Source: an uncultured Oscillospiraceae bacterium (GTDB taxonomy: Bacteria > Bacillota > Clostridia > Oscillospirales > Ruminococcaceae). From it: a stretch of DNA of 27,152 bases. Numbering within the stretch: the stretch's first letter is position 1; every line of letters begins with the position of its first letter. Positions 15,143 to 23,039 of this stretch are shown here, one piece after another. The stretch spans positions 1-27,152 of the forward strand of contig CAKSEE010000041.1 in the NCBI GenBank assembly GCA_934446455.1, in the 5' to 3' direction. The notes beneath the pieces were generated by a model that was not told the DNA's origin, ran no database searches, and saw nothing but the letters and a program-made list of their open reading frames with translations. The position numbers and the translations under genes were made by a program.

Positions 15143-15814
15143 TCACCCCAGCTTGTAGCCCATGCCCCACACGTTTTCTATGTATGTTTCCTCGGGGTCA
15201 AGCTGCCTTAGTTTGCCGCGGATATTGCTCATATGCACCTTTACGGTGCTGTCCTCGCCAAAGTACGGCTCGTTCCACACGCTCTCAAAAAGGTTCGCGC
15301 GGGAAAAGAGCTTTGCGGGGTTTGAGAGCATAAGCTCCAGTATCGCGTACTCCTTTGCGGTAAGCGAAAGCGGCTGCCCGCATACGCTCGCCGTGCCGCT
15401 CTCCCTGTCGAGGACAAGCCCCTTGTACCGCAGCTTCCGCTCCGTGCGGACTCCCGCGCCCGTGCGGCGCAGCACCGCTTCGATTCGCGCGAGCAGCTCG
15501 TCAAGGTCGAAGGGCTTTGTAACGTAGTCGTCCGCGCCGGCGTTGAGCGCGTCTATGCGCGCCTGCGTCATGCTTTTGGCAGAAACCACGATAACGGGAA
15601 CGTCGGAGAACTCCCGCAGCCTTTGCAGCACCATGTCGCCGCTCATAAGCGGCAGCATAAGGTCAAGCAGCACAAGCGAAAAGCCGCCCGCGCGCAGCAG
15701 CCGCAGCGCCTCCTGCCCGTTCTCCGCAGGAACGGCCTCCCAGCCGTTTTCGCCCAGAAACTCGCAGACAAGGCGGTTTATGTCCCTGTCGTCCTCCGCT
15801 ACAAGTATCCTCAT
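15143..15814 (-). CDS. OmpR/PhoB-family response regulator of the ABC module
   Basis: DNA-binding regulator of 223 residues. The receiver domain has Glu7-Asp8-Asp9, phospho-acceptor Asp51 (LVLLDLMLPLMSG), Ser79 at the usual Thr/Ser position and Lys101 (YVTKPFDLDELLARI). The winged-helix part carries LSLTAKEYAILELMLSNPAKLFSR and VKVHMSNIRGKLR and ends YIENVWGMGYKLG. The ATG at 15814 follows AAGGAGG by 4 bases. It is encoded 97 bases upstream of the ABC ATPase gene; the gap carries the phased GTAAAG repeats, which suggests it activates the transporter genes in response to its kinase (12368-13285). Confidence 0.95.
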   Translation of the reverse strand: MRILVAEDDRDINRLVCEFLGENGWEAVPAENGQEALRLLRAGGFSLVLLDLMLPLMSGDMVLQRLREFSDVPVIVVSAKSMTQARIDALNAGADDYVTKPFDLDELLARIEAVLRRTGAGVRTERKLRYKGLVLDRESGTASVCGQPLSLTAKEYAILELMLSNPAKLFSRANLFESVWNEPYFGEDSTVKVHMSNIRGKLRQLDPEETYIENVWGMGYKLG

Positions 15815-15832
15815 AGAACCTCCTTATTAAGC

Positions 15833-15862
15833 AAAATCGGAATACCGCACGGCAGTATTCCG
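15833..15862 (-). terminator. Terminator after the kinase-like operon
   Basis: CGGAATAC (15838-15845) pairs with GTATTCCG (15855-15862) around a 9-base loop. On the minus strand it is followed by ATTTTGC. It lies 8 bases beyond the stop of the kinase-like gene (15870) and 24 bases before the response regulator start, separating the two operons. Confidence 0.82.
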
Positions 15863-15869
15863 AAAAGCG

Positions 15870-17141
15870 TTATTCCTCAACCGTAAATACCGCGCCGCCA
15901 GCCTTAACGGACGTCCCCACGAAAATAGGCGCGGCGCCGCCGTTCGGCACGTCCTTTTCCGTGCCGTTGGGGAGAGTGCAGCCCCACGTAAGCCCCGAGA
16001 GATTCTTAAGCCCCCAGAGCGCGGGGTTTACCTTGTTGCGCACTACCTGCGCGGTAACGTTAAGATCCTCGTCGAACACCTTTGCGCCATCGAACAGCAG
16101 CACGCGGCTCTTTCCGCCCGTAAGGGAAAGCGGCTTTGGATAGTGCTGCCCGCACGGGCAGACAACGCGCCCCTCCTCGTCAAGCTGCGCTGTGGGGTAG
16201 AAGCCCTGTATGCCGCACGGACACGCGGTCATGTCGCCGCGCAGGCGCTTCAGCAGGTCGAGCCACTGCTTCTCGATAAGGCGCTTTGAGGGCTCTGAAA
16301 GACCCGTCGTGAACGAATAGGTGAACGCCTCGCGTATGTAGTCCGGCATTATCCGCCAGAACTTTATAACGTTGTTGTGAACGCCGCGCACGGGGCGGTT
16401 TTCGTCGCACTCGGGGTCGTAAACAAACATCGGGTCGAACCCGTAGTGACGGCGCTCCGCTTCCTCGGTAAGGCACACGCTCTTAAGCACGCGCCCGCCC
16501 TCCAGCGGGTCTCCGCGCAGCAGGAGCCTGAACAGCACCACCGCCAGCGAATAGCGGTCGGTGTACTTGTCGGGCGCCTTTTCGCCGCGCACTATCTCGG
16601 GCGCCATGTAGCCGGGCTTTCCCGCAATGCCCAGACTTTCGCCGTAGGGCGCTATGTTGTCGCAGTCGCATATAAGCACGTCGCCGTCCGCAGGGCGTAT
16701 GAAAAAGCCGCCGTCGTTCATGTCCTGATAGCTTCTGCCGCTGTTGTGCAGCGTTCTGAAAGCGGAGGTTATGCGTATCGCGCTGTTCACCACCGAATAA
16801 AGCCCCGAAAGCCTTACACGGGCGTTGAGTATGTCCGAAAAGGGCTTGTATTCCCCGGGGATAAGCTCCATAAGAAACCCGAAGCCGCCCTCGGTCTGCG
16901 CCGTAAGCAGCCTTGGCATAAGAAACGCCCTGTCGCACGACTTCTCCTCGCACAGCCGCGCAAGGTTCTCGCGGAATATGTCGGGACGGCGCAGCTTGTT
17001 CGGAAAGTACATCTTAAGCGCGTACTCTTTACCGGCAAATTCCGCGCGGTATACGGTGCCCTGCCCGCCCGCGCCTATAACCGCCGTTACGGTCGCAGCG
17101 CCGCCGAGCTCCAGCGGCACCCTGTCGCCCACCTTAAGCAT
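15870..17141 (-). CDS. Ser/Thr-kinase-like protein with zinc ribbon and FHA-like C-terminus
   Basis: Hanks-type kinase fold of 423 residues, probably cytoplasmic: no transmembrane segment is seen. Gly-rich loop GAGGQGTV (23-30), Lys43 (YALKMYF), catalytic loop SYQDMNDGGFFI with Asp140, metal-binding Asp159 in CDCDN (in place of DFG), and GYMAPEIV (APE motif). The Asn normally five residues after the catalytic Asp is Gly145, so activity is doubtful. After the kinase domain comes a two-CxC zinc ribbon (ACPCG, then VCPCG, about 310-335), then about 80 residues resembling a degenerate FHA domain (GLKNLSGLTWGCTLPNG, then PIFVGTSVKAGGAVFTV). Its start overlaps the stop of the preceding zinc-ribbon gene (TGATG). 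Kinases of this type occur with TerY-type vWA proteins and PP2C phosphatases, neither of which is present here. Confidence 0.83.
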   Translation of the reverse strand: MLKVGDRVPLELGGAATVTAVIGAGGQGTVYRAEFAGKEYALKMYFPNKLRRPDIFRENLARLCEEKSCDRAFLMPRLLTAQTEGGFGFLMELIPGEYKPFSDILNARVRLSGLYSVVNSAIRITSAFRTLHNSGRSYQDMNDGGFFIRPADGDVLICDCDNIAPYGESLGIAGKPGYMAPEIVRGEKAPDKYTDRYSLAVVLFRLLLRGDPLEGGRVLKSVCLTEEAERRHYGFDPMFVYDPECDENRPVRGVHNNVIKFWRIMPDYIREAFTYSFTTGLSEPSKRLIEKQWLDLLKRLRGDMTACPCGIQGFYPTAQLDEEGRVVCPCGQHYPKPLSLTGGKSRVLLFDGAKVFDEDLNVTAQVVRNKVNPALWGLKNLSGLTWGCTLPNGTEKDVPNGGAAPIFVGTSVKAGGAVFTVEE

Positions 17142-17491
17142 CAGAAGCCGCCTCCCGTAAGGGACTCGAAGCTGTCCTCCGCGCTCGTTTCAGCGGCGTT
17201 GCCGCACCACTTGCACACGGTTTCGTTCTCGCCGTCCCAGCAGGTGGTCCTGCCGCACTCGCTGCACTGGAAAAAGCCCTTCGCCCCGCAGTACGGGCAG
17301 GCGGGGTACTCCGTCGTTACATACACGCTGCCGCATATCTCCGTGTCGCCGAACTTCTCGCGGGAAGCCGTGCGCTCGCTCACCTTAAACGCCCACGTTG
17401 CGTACCACGCATCGTCCTCGCGCTTTTCCGCGCGTATGCCGAAAAGCTCCCCGTCATGTCTGCACTTTGTAAGAATAACTGTCGCCGTCAT
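17141..17491 (-). CDS. TerY-C-like zinc-ribbon protein
   Basis: Small protein of 116 residues. The N-terminal half (1-62) is a compact beta-rich domain without recognised motifs. The C-terminal half carries three CxxC-type pairs: PACPYCG (Cys65, Cys68), FQCSECG (Cys76, Cys79), Cys84, and VCKWCG (Cys93, Cys96). This resembles the TerY-C metal-binding domain found beside vWA and kinase genes in tellurite-resistance-like and YegL-type loci. The start follows AAGGAGGG by about 8 bases, and the stop overlaps the kinase start (TGATG), so the two are translationally coupled and probably work together, perhaps as kinase substrate or adaptor. The domain name is by pattern only. Confidence 0.68.
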   Translation of the reverse strand: MTATVILTKCRHDGELFGIRAEKREDDAWYATWAFKVSERTASREKFGDTEICGSVYVTTEYPACPYCGAKGFFQCSECGRTTCWDGENETVCKWCGNAAETSAEDSFESLTGGGF

Positions 17492-17511
17492 TTACTGCGC
17501 CCTCCTTAGTA

Positions 17512-18066
17512 TCATACAAGCCCGAAAACGTCGTCGGGTATCGTGTACTCCGTTGGCAGCGCCACCATGCACACATAAAGCCCGCTGCGCTGCACCTGCG
17601 CGTTGGTCTGCCATACGTCGCCCGCCTCGCACCCGTCGTTCACGCCTTTTTCTATCCTGCTTTCAAATATCTTTTCCGCTTTCTCGGCGTTTGCCTCGTC
17701 CGCCGCCCTTATAAGCATTATCTCGCACGCAAAACCCGTGACGGGCGGCATACAAAGCAGCATATCGTCAACCTCAACGTCTGAAAGCCCCGCGTAATAG
17801 CCGTTAATAAGCTCGGGGTCGGATTCCTCGAACATGACTATGCCGTCGGGATCGTCCTGTGCGTCGATTATCGCCTGATATACCGCGTGCAGATCCTTGC
17901 TCCGTTCGCTCTCCGTACCGCTTTCCGCGTCCGAACCGGCGGTCTGCGCCGACTCCCCCGCAGAAAGCGCGCCGCTCTCATCCGGCGGCAGCGTGGAAAC
18001 GCCGCTTTTCGCACACCCCGTAAGCAGCACGCACAGCGCCGCGCAAATTGCCATAGCTCTTTTCAT
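17512..18066 (-). CDS. DUF4358-like lipoprotein
   Basis: Predicted lipoprotein of 184 residues with lipobox LLTGC (Cys18). A Ser/Glu/Ala-rich linker (about 19-57) leads to a domain of 125 residues: VYQAIIDAQDD, GYYAGLSDVEVDDMLLCMPPV, FACEIMLIRAADEANAEKAEKIFESRIEKG, and a closing GLYVCMVALPTEY. The order (helix, GI/GL-D segment, strand with E-I-x-L-I-x-A, a helix of x-E-x-R, then a final strand) matches what I know of DUF4358, a clostridial lipoprotein family of unknown function. Ribosome site AAGGAGAG lies 6 bases before the ATG. It sits between the Sel1 and zinc-ribbon genes and is the only clearly extracytoplasmic product of this operon, so it may be the outside end of the pathway. Confidence 0.75.
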   Translation of the reverse strand: MKRAMAICAALCVLLTGCAKSGVSTLPPDESGALSAGESAQTAGSDAESGTESERSKDLHAVYQAIIDAQDDPDGIVMFEESDPELINGYYAGLSDVEVDDMLLCMPPVTGFACEIMLIRAADEANAEKAEKIFESRIEKGVNDGCEAGDVWQTNAQVQRSGLYVCMVALPTEYTIPDDVFGLV

Positions 18067-18101
18067 AGGAATCTCTCCTTTCCGCAGTATCCCTGCGCCG
18101 T

Positions 18102-19379
18102 TTATTTCAGCTTCTTCAGTATCTTTGCAGCCTCCGCATGACCGCTGTCGGCGGCGAGCTTAAAGTACCTCTTTGCCTCGGCGGGGTCTTTTGTAACGTA
18201 CACTCCCTTAAGGTACATCACCCCGAGATTGTACTGCGCAATGTCAAGCCCCGCCTGCGCCGACTTCATAAACTGCCTGAACGCCTCCGCCTCGTCCTTG
18301 GCAACGCCGCTGCCGAGGTAAAGGCACTTTCCGTAGCTGCACTGCGCACGAACGTGGCCAAGCTCTGCGGCGCGCCTGTAGAACATCGCCGCGCCCTCGG
18401 CGTCCTTTTCCGCAAGACAGCGGCGCGCGCTCTGATAAAGCTCCTCCCCGTCGTCTGACAGCGGCTCGGGGGACTCCGTTTCGGGATCGTCGGGCACGCC
18501 GTGCTCGGGCGCCCTGCGCCACTTTTTCGCAAGCGCGGGGTCTTTTTTCGTGTGTACGCCGTTTTCATAGCAGAGCGCTATCACGTTCACCGCATCGGCG
18601 TTGCCCGCGCGCGCGGCTTTCATGAACCTCGCGAACGCCGCGTCCTCGTCTATGTCGCACGCTATGCCCTCCGCAAGAAAATACCCCGCCATGTAGTCCG
18701 CCGCTGCAACGCCGTTTTCAGCGCTGCGGAAGAACCACTCGCGCGCCTGCGCCACGTCCTGTATGCCGCCGCGCCCCTCCAGCCGATAGCAGCCCATGTA
18801 ATACTGCGCCTCGGGCTGGTCCTGCATGGCGGCGCACTCGAACCAGTAGAGCGCCTTGTCGTAGTCGTGTATCCTGTCGAAATGCCGCCCGAGTGAATAC
18901 TGCTCCGCGGCGTCGGTTATGTTCTTGCGGCTCTCCGTCGCGGAAGCGGGCAGCGTTTCCGATTTCCTGAACGAAACTGCACACCCTACCGCGCTGCCGA
19001 CAGCCTCTACAGCCTCGATGGCGCTCGCGCCCTTAAGCCCTATCTCGTCGCGCAGTGACTTTACGCACCGCGCGGCGGCGGCGCAGCGCACCTCAAACGG
19101 CTTATCCCTTACCGCAAGCAGCTTTGCCGCGCACCCGTCGTAAAGCGCCACGTAAGCCAGCCTGCGCTGCGCAGTCTGCTTCGGGAAAAGGTCGGCGAGA
19201 AGCGAATCCGTGCGCCGCCTGTCAAGCAGCGTCTGCGCGCCGCAGCGCTCTGAAATATAACACAGCATACCCTTAAGGTCAAGCACGGGGTTTCCATCCT
19301 TGGTGTGGACGGTGCGGCAATAGCCGCAGTAGTCCTGCTTATCCTCGTCAAAGGTCTTTCCGCAGCGCCTGCATACCAT
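18102..19379 (-). CDS. Zinc-ribbon and Sel1-repeat protein
   Basis: Protein of 425 residues that probably acts as a cytoplasmic scaffold. It starts with a zinc ribbon (CRRC at 3-6 and CGYC at 18-21), then an alpha-helical domain of about 130 residues without recognised motifs, then at least six Sel1-type repeats of about 36 residues, for example ALYWFECAAMQDQPEAQYYMG, here seen as A-x2-W/Y-F-x2-A-A spacing, EGRGGIQDVAQAREWF and YLKGVYVTKDPAEAKRYF. A charged linker splits repeats 4 and 5. ATG 19379 is chosen because GGGAGGTG lies 9-11 bases upstream; the earlier ATG at 19445 falls at the expected transcription start of the promoter and would be leaderless. First gene of the four-gene operon ending at 15870. 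Confidence 0.86.
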   Translation of the reverse strand: MVCRRCGKTFDEDKQDYCGYCRTVHTKDGNPVLDLKGMLCYISERCGAQTLLDRRRTDSLLADLFPKQTAQRRLAYVALYDGCAAKLLAVRDKPFEVRCAAAARCVKSLRDEIGLKGASAIEAVEAVGSAVGCAVSFRKSETLPASATESRKNITDAAEQYSLGRHFDRIHDYDKALYWFECAAMQDQPEAQYYMGCYRLEGRGGIQDVAQAREWFFRSAENGVAAADYMAGYFLAEGIACDIDEDAAFARFMKAARAGNADAVNVIALCYENGVHTKKDPALAKKWRRAPEHGVPDDPETESPEPLSDDGEELYQSARRCLAEKDAEGAAMFYRRAAELGHVRAQCSYGKCLYLGSGVAKDEAEAFRQFMKSAQAGLDIAQYNLGVMYLKGVYVTKDPAEAKRYFKLAADSGHAEAAKILKKLK

Positions 19380-19450
19380 GTACAAAGCCACCTCCCGCAT
19401 AAGCACAGGGCAGGAGCGCTCCCCCTCGGGGCAGTCCTCCGCCATGTTAT

Positions 19451-19479
19451 ATTGTACCACAAAAAACCGCCCCTGTCAA
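19451..19479 (-). promoter_or_regulatory. SigA promoter of the Sel1/lipoprotein/zinc-ribbon/kinase operon
   Basis: On the minus strand, TTGACA (19479-19474) and TACAAT (19456-19451) are separated by exactly 17 bases, a near-perfect sigma-A promoter. It leaves a leader of about 60-65 bases before the ATG at 19379. Confidence 0.85.
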
Positions 19480-19560
19480 TTGCATACTTGAATAAGCGCG
19501 GCATTCAGGCGCGGTCGTGTTAAGATTCCGTTAGAAAATCTGCAAATCTTCTCTTTCCTA

Positions 19561-19589
19561 TTGCAATAAGAACGCGGATAGTGTATAAT
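19561..19589 (+). promoter_or_regulatory. SigA promoter of pyk
   Basis: TTGCAA (19561-19566) and TATAAT (19584-19589) with a 17-base spacer. Transcription should begin near 19596, giving a leader of about 68 bases before the pyk start. Divergent from the promoter at 19451-19479. Confidence 0.82.
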
Positions 19590-19663
19590 AATAGGGTGTG
19601 TAGAAGCGGCTGACACGGTATGATATCTGCTTCGCAACTCTGACAGAAATACAGGAGGAAAAT

Positions 19664-21442
19664 ATGAGGAGAACAAAAATAGTCTGCACCATGGGTCCCG
19701 CGACCGAAAGCGACGAGGTGCTGCGCCGCCTTATGGAAAGCGGCATGAACGTTGCAAGGCAGAACTTTTCCCACGGCGACCACGAGGGGCACAAAAAGAC
19801 CCACGACCGCGTTGTAAGGATAGCGCGCGAGCTTGGTATGCCGATAGCCACCCTGCTTGACACGAAGGGACCCGAGGTAAGACTTAAGAAGTTTAAGGAC
19901 AACAAAAAAACCGAGATAAAGACAGGCGCTTCCTTTACGCTCACCACGTGCGAGACAGAGGGCGACGAGAACTGCGTTTCCATAACATACAAGAACCTTG
20001 CCGACGATATAGACGTCGGAACGCGCATTCTTATAGACGACGGCAACGTTATCCTGCGCTGCTCCGATATCATAAGGAACACCGACGGCACCTCCGACAT
20101 CATATGCAGCGTTGTGAACGGCGGTATCCTCTCCAACAACAAGGGCGTGAACGTTCCGGGCGTAAAGCTCTCCATGCCATATGTAAGCGCTGTCGACGAA
20201 AGCGACATTCGCTTTGCCGCAAAGGAGAACTTTGATTTCGTTGCGGCTTCGTTCGTTACCTGCGAGGAGGACGTGCTCGAGGTAAGGCGCATTCTCGAGG
20301 ACGAGGGGCGCGGCGATATACGCATTATCGCTAAAATCGAGAACGGCGAGGGCGTAAAGAATATCGACGGGATACTGCGCGCCGCAGACGGCATAATGGT
20401 AGCGCGCGGCGACATGGGCGTTGAAATTCCGTTCGAGGAGATTCCGCAGATACAGAAAATGCTCATTAAAAAGGGCTATAACGCAAACAAGCAGGTTATA
20501 ACCGCGACCCAGATGCTTGAAAGCATGATACACAACCCCCGCCCCACCCGTGCGGAAACGACCGATGTTGCAAACGCCATCTACGACGGCACGAGCGCAA
20601 TTATGCTCTCGGGCGAGACCGCCGCGGGCGAACACCCCGTTGAGGCCGTTAAGACCATGGCGCTTATCGCGGAAACGACCGAAAAGGCCATCGACTACAA
20701 GAAGCGCTTTTACAAGCAGGAAATACGCGACAGCGTGAACGTGTCCACCGCTATCTCGCACGCTACGGTAAGCGCGGCAATGGATCTGGGCGCCACGGCT
20801 ATACTCACCGTCACCAAAACGGGCACGACCGCGCGCATGATTTCGCGATACCGCCCCGAGTGCCCGATAATCTCCTGCACGATGAGCGACGTTACGCTGC
20901 GCCAGTCGGCGCTTTCGTGGGGCGTTATCCCCATTCTCACCGAAGAGCGCATGACCAACACCGACGACCTCATCCACCACGCCGTACACAAGGCGCAGGA
21001 GGCGGGGCTTCTTAAGGACGGCGACCTTGTAGTTATCACGGCGGGCGTGCCGCTCGGCGTTTCGGGTACGACTAACCTTATGAAGGTGCATATAGTCGGC
21101 GACGTGCTTGTAACGGGCAGGGGCGTGAACAAGGGCAGCGTTACCGCAAACGTATGCGTATGCCAGAACGAGCAGGAAGCCCTCGAGCGCTTTGAGCGCG
21201 GGCAGGTGCTTGTTATCCCCTCCACCACAAACGCGGTGCTGCCGCTGCTTAAGACCGCCGCAGGCATTATCACCGAAACGGACGGCGCGGACTGCCACGC
21301 CGCAACCGTAGGCATGGCGCTCGATATCCCCGTTATCGTGGGCGCCGCAAACGCTACTCTTATCCTTAAGAGCGGCACGGCAGTCACCATGGACGCCGAA
21401 AAGGGCATTGTATGCGCTGAAAAGGGCGCGCACAACGACTGA
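19664..21442 (+). CDS. pyk: Pyruvate kinase with C-terminal PEP-utiliser domain
   Basis: Last glycolytic step: phosphoenolpyruvate plus ADP to pyruvate plus ATP, cytoplasmic. Length is 592 residues because a swivelling PEP-utiliser-like domain follows the usual core of about 470; this extended form is typical of Bacillota. Active-site blocks: TKIVCTMGPA at the start, MNVARQNFSHG (Arg32, Asn34, Ser36), LLDTKGPEVR, IIAKIENGEG (Lys224, Glu226), MVARGDMGVEIP and MLESMIHNPRPTRAETTDVANA (as separate short blocks), and IMLSGETAAGEHP. In the extra domain, GADCHAATVGMALDIPVIVGA keeps the His of phosphoryl-carrier domains but has Cys where Ser is common. Ribosome site CAGGAGG is followed by AAAAT and the ATG. 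Monocistronic, between its promoter and a terminator. Confidence 0.97.
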   Translation: MRRTKIVCTMGPATESDEVLRRLMESGMNVARQNFSHGDHEGHKKTHDRVVRIARELGMPIATLLDTKGPEVRLKKFKDNKKTEIKTGASFTLTTCETEGDENCVSITYKNLADDIDVGTRILIDDGNVILRCSDIIRNTDGTSDIICSVVNGGILSNNKGVNVPGVKLSMPYVSAVDESDIRFAAKENFDFVAASFVTCEEDVLEVRRILEDEGRGDIRIIAKIENGEGVKNIDGILRAADGIMVARGDMGVEIPFEEIPQIQKMLIKKGYNANKQVITATQMLESMIHNPRPTRAETTDVANAIYDGTSAIMLSGETAAGEHPVEAVKTMALIAETTEKAIDYKKRFYKQEIRDSVNVSTAISHATVSAAMDLGATAILTVTKTGTTARMISRYRPECPIISCTMSDVTLRQSALSWGVIPILTEERMTNTDDLIHHAVHKAQEAGLLKDGDLVVITAGVPLGVSGTTNLMKVHIVGDVLVTGRGVNKGSVTANVCVCQNEQEALERFERGQVLVIPSTTNAVLPLLKTAAGIITETDGADCHAATVGMALDIPVIVGAANATLILKSGTAVTMDAEKGIVCAEKGAHND

Positions 21443-21464
21443 TACGGCGCATGAATATAACTCA

Positions 21465-21499
21465 CCCCCGCTTTTACAGGCGGGGGGCTTTGCCATATT
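21465..21499 (+). terminator. Terminator after pyk
   Basis: CCCCCGC (21465-21471) pairs with GCGGGGG (21480-21486) around TTTTACAG, followed by GCTTTGCCATATTTTT. It lies between the pyk stop and the stop of the convergent minus-strand gene and may serve both. Confidence 0.8.
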
Positions 21500-21500
21500 T

Positions 21501-22844
21501 TTACCACTTCTGTATCGCCCATGTGTGAATATTCTCAAACTCGAAAGTGTATTGCTTTTCCGCAGAGAAGCTGTTGCCCTGCGACGCGCAGCAGAGCGCA
21601 GACAGTTTCGCACCGTCGTAGCCCATTTTCTTGCATTCAATGCTGTTAAAATCGGGCGCGCAGACTATAGTGCTGCCGATACGTCTGCCGCCCTCGCATA
21701 CGTAGAGCGTGAAAGACCCGTCTATAAGCGCGGGTTTTCCCAGCAGGGCGGGAGAGTCGTCCGTAATTTCAGCGCTTAGTCTTATGCTCATTGTGCCTGC
21801 GGGCGTTACCTCTGCGTCGTTCACGGTTATTTTAACGCTCCCGAAATACTTTTCGTCCTCGTCAGCGATAAGGCCGTCTATTTGAGTGATTTTGCGGTTC
21901 CATGCCTCGTAAGAGTTCATATAACCGACATATTTCTTATGCGCATCTGCTATTATGTTGCCGGAGCGTTCAAGGGTGTTGGCTGCGTGTTGTGCATCCT
22001 GCTGATTCTGCTGCTGTATCGAGGCTGCCACCGCAACGCCTGCCGCAGGACCGAGCGCCGCAGAGGCAAGCCCTCCCGCCGTGCCCCAGTCGCGCGGCTT
22101 GTTGCTTCTTGCAACATCGGCAAGCGCACTTGCGGCGGTTTCAATGGACTTTTGCTCGTCTGCAAGAGCCTTGAAAATAAGCGCCTGCTTTTTTGAGTAC
22201 GCCTTGTACTTCTCCTTGCCGACAAGCGCGCTTTGTTCCTGATTCTGCTTCAGGTACTCGTCCGCCTGCGCTATCAGCTGAGCTTTCTCCTCATTTTCCT
22301 TTTGCGCGGCGCTTATAACGCTCAGCGCCTCGCCTCTCTCAAAACGCCATTTCGCCTGCACGGGGTCTGTCACGCCAAGCTGCTTTGCAACAAGCATAAG
22401 GTCGCTCATGTTGTCTGCGTTAATCGCGGTTATCCCGTTAGAAACGCACATCTCATAAAGTCTGCTGCACTCGTCGTTAATTTTGTCTGTTATTTCTGCC
22501 TCAAAGTTTAGCGAATACTCAGCCGCGCTCTTCTTCTTTTTAAGAGCGCCCACAATGCACGTCCTCACTATCAGAAGAACAACGCCTGTCGCCGCAAACG
22601 CGATAAACACCGCCATCAGCGCATTGTGAACCGCGCGCTCGTGCGGTCTAAGCGGCGAGCCTATCCAACCCGTATAAATACTTAATACAATGCGCGCAAC
22701 CGCGGCAAGCACAAACGCTAAAATAACAATGATATTCCATATATTCCTTGTTTTTTTTAGCTTGCTTTCGCACTCCTTAAGCGTGTTTTCCTTATTCGCC
22801 GTGCTCGAGCTCTGCACCTTGCTTAATGCCTCTTTATAATCCAT
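21501..22844 (-). CDS. Unknown protein with two transmembrane helices and long helical region
   Basis: Not recognised. The product is 447 residues. The ATG at 22844 follows GGAGGG by 7 bases; the frame stays open far upstream, but only as an antisense shadow of gltX. Two hydrophobic helices (about 35-58 and 74-97) follow a short charged N-terminus (KLKKTRN), and a lysine patch (LKKKK, 101-105) follows the second. Residues about 110-330 are charged and Gln/Glu/Lys-rich, likely helical or coiled coil, interrupted by a Gly/Ala-rich hydrophobic stretch (GGLASAALGPAAGVAVAAS, 257-275) that could insert in a membrane. The last 110 residues look beta-rich (GSVKITVNDAEV, SIRLSAEI, TFEFENIHTW). Lies alone behind its own promoter (22877-22906) between the pyk and gltX genes. 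A membrane-tethered structural or stress protein is possible, but this is a guess. Confidence 0.8.
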   Translation of the reverse strand: MDYKEALSKVQSSSTANKENTLKECESKLKKTRNIWNIIVILAFVLAAVARIVLSIYTGWIGSPLRPHERAVHNALMAVFIAFAATGVVLLIVRTCIVGALKKKKSAAEYSLNFEAEITDKINDECSRLYEMCVSNGITAINADNMSDLMLVAKQLGVTDPVQAKWRFERGEALSVISAAQKENEEKAQLIAQADEYLKQNQEQSALVGKEKYKAYSKKQALIFKALADEQKSIETAASALADVARSNKPRDWGTAGGLASAALGPAAGVAVAASIQQQNQQDAQHAANTLERSGNIIADAHKKYVGYMNSYEAWNRKITQIDGLIADEDEKYFGSVKITVNDAEVTPAGTMSIRLSAEITDDSPALLGKPALIDGSFTLYVCEGGRRIGSTIVCAPDFNSIECKKMGYDGAKLSALCCASQGNSFSAEKQYTFEFENIHTWAIQKW

Positions 22845-22876
22845 TATTTTACCCTCCCATGCGGCACAGGCCGCTG

Positions 22877-22906
22877 AATATATAATACCATTATATATAT
22901 TGTCAA
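22877..22906 (-). promoter_or_regulatory. SigA-type promoter of the two-TM protein gene
   Basis: On the minus strand, TTGACA (22906-22901) and TATATT (22882-22877) with an 18-base spacer; the region is very AT-rich, so a -10 shifted by one base (17-base spacer) is equally possible. The small hairpin GCGGC-CTGT-GCCGC lies just downstream at about 22874-22861. Confidence 0.7.
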
Positions 22907-22969
22907 GGTCATATTTCATGCCGCCCGCCCAAAAATTTCCCCGCTCGTCCCGATTCTCCCCTTTTGCCC

Positions 22970-22998
22970 TTGATTTTTTCGCGAAAATGTGGTAATAT
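22970..22998 (+). promoter_or_regulatory. SigA-type promoter of gltX
   Basis: TTGATT (22970-22975) and TAATAT (22993-22998) with a 17-base spacer. The leader to the gltX ATG is only about 35 bases, too short for a T-box riboswitch. Confidence 0.72.
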
Positions 22999-23039
22999 AA
23001 AGTCATCTGTATAGACACAAAAAACGGAGGACACGATAA

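Noticed and set aside
19520..21640. Very long (706-codon) minus-strand open frame opposite pyk
   Set aside because: It is an artefact of GC-rich codon usage in pyk: the translation is Arg/His/Val/Ala-rich without motifs, and it crosses a promoter and a terminator.
22999..23039. T-box riboswitch upstream of the tRNA synthetase operon
   Set aside because: The leader between the promoter and the gltX start is only about 35 bases and has no specifier or antiterminator structure.
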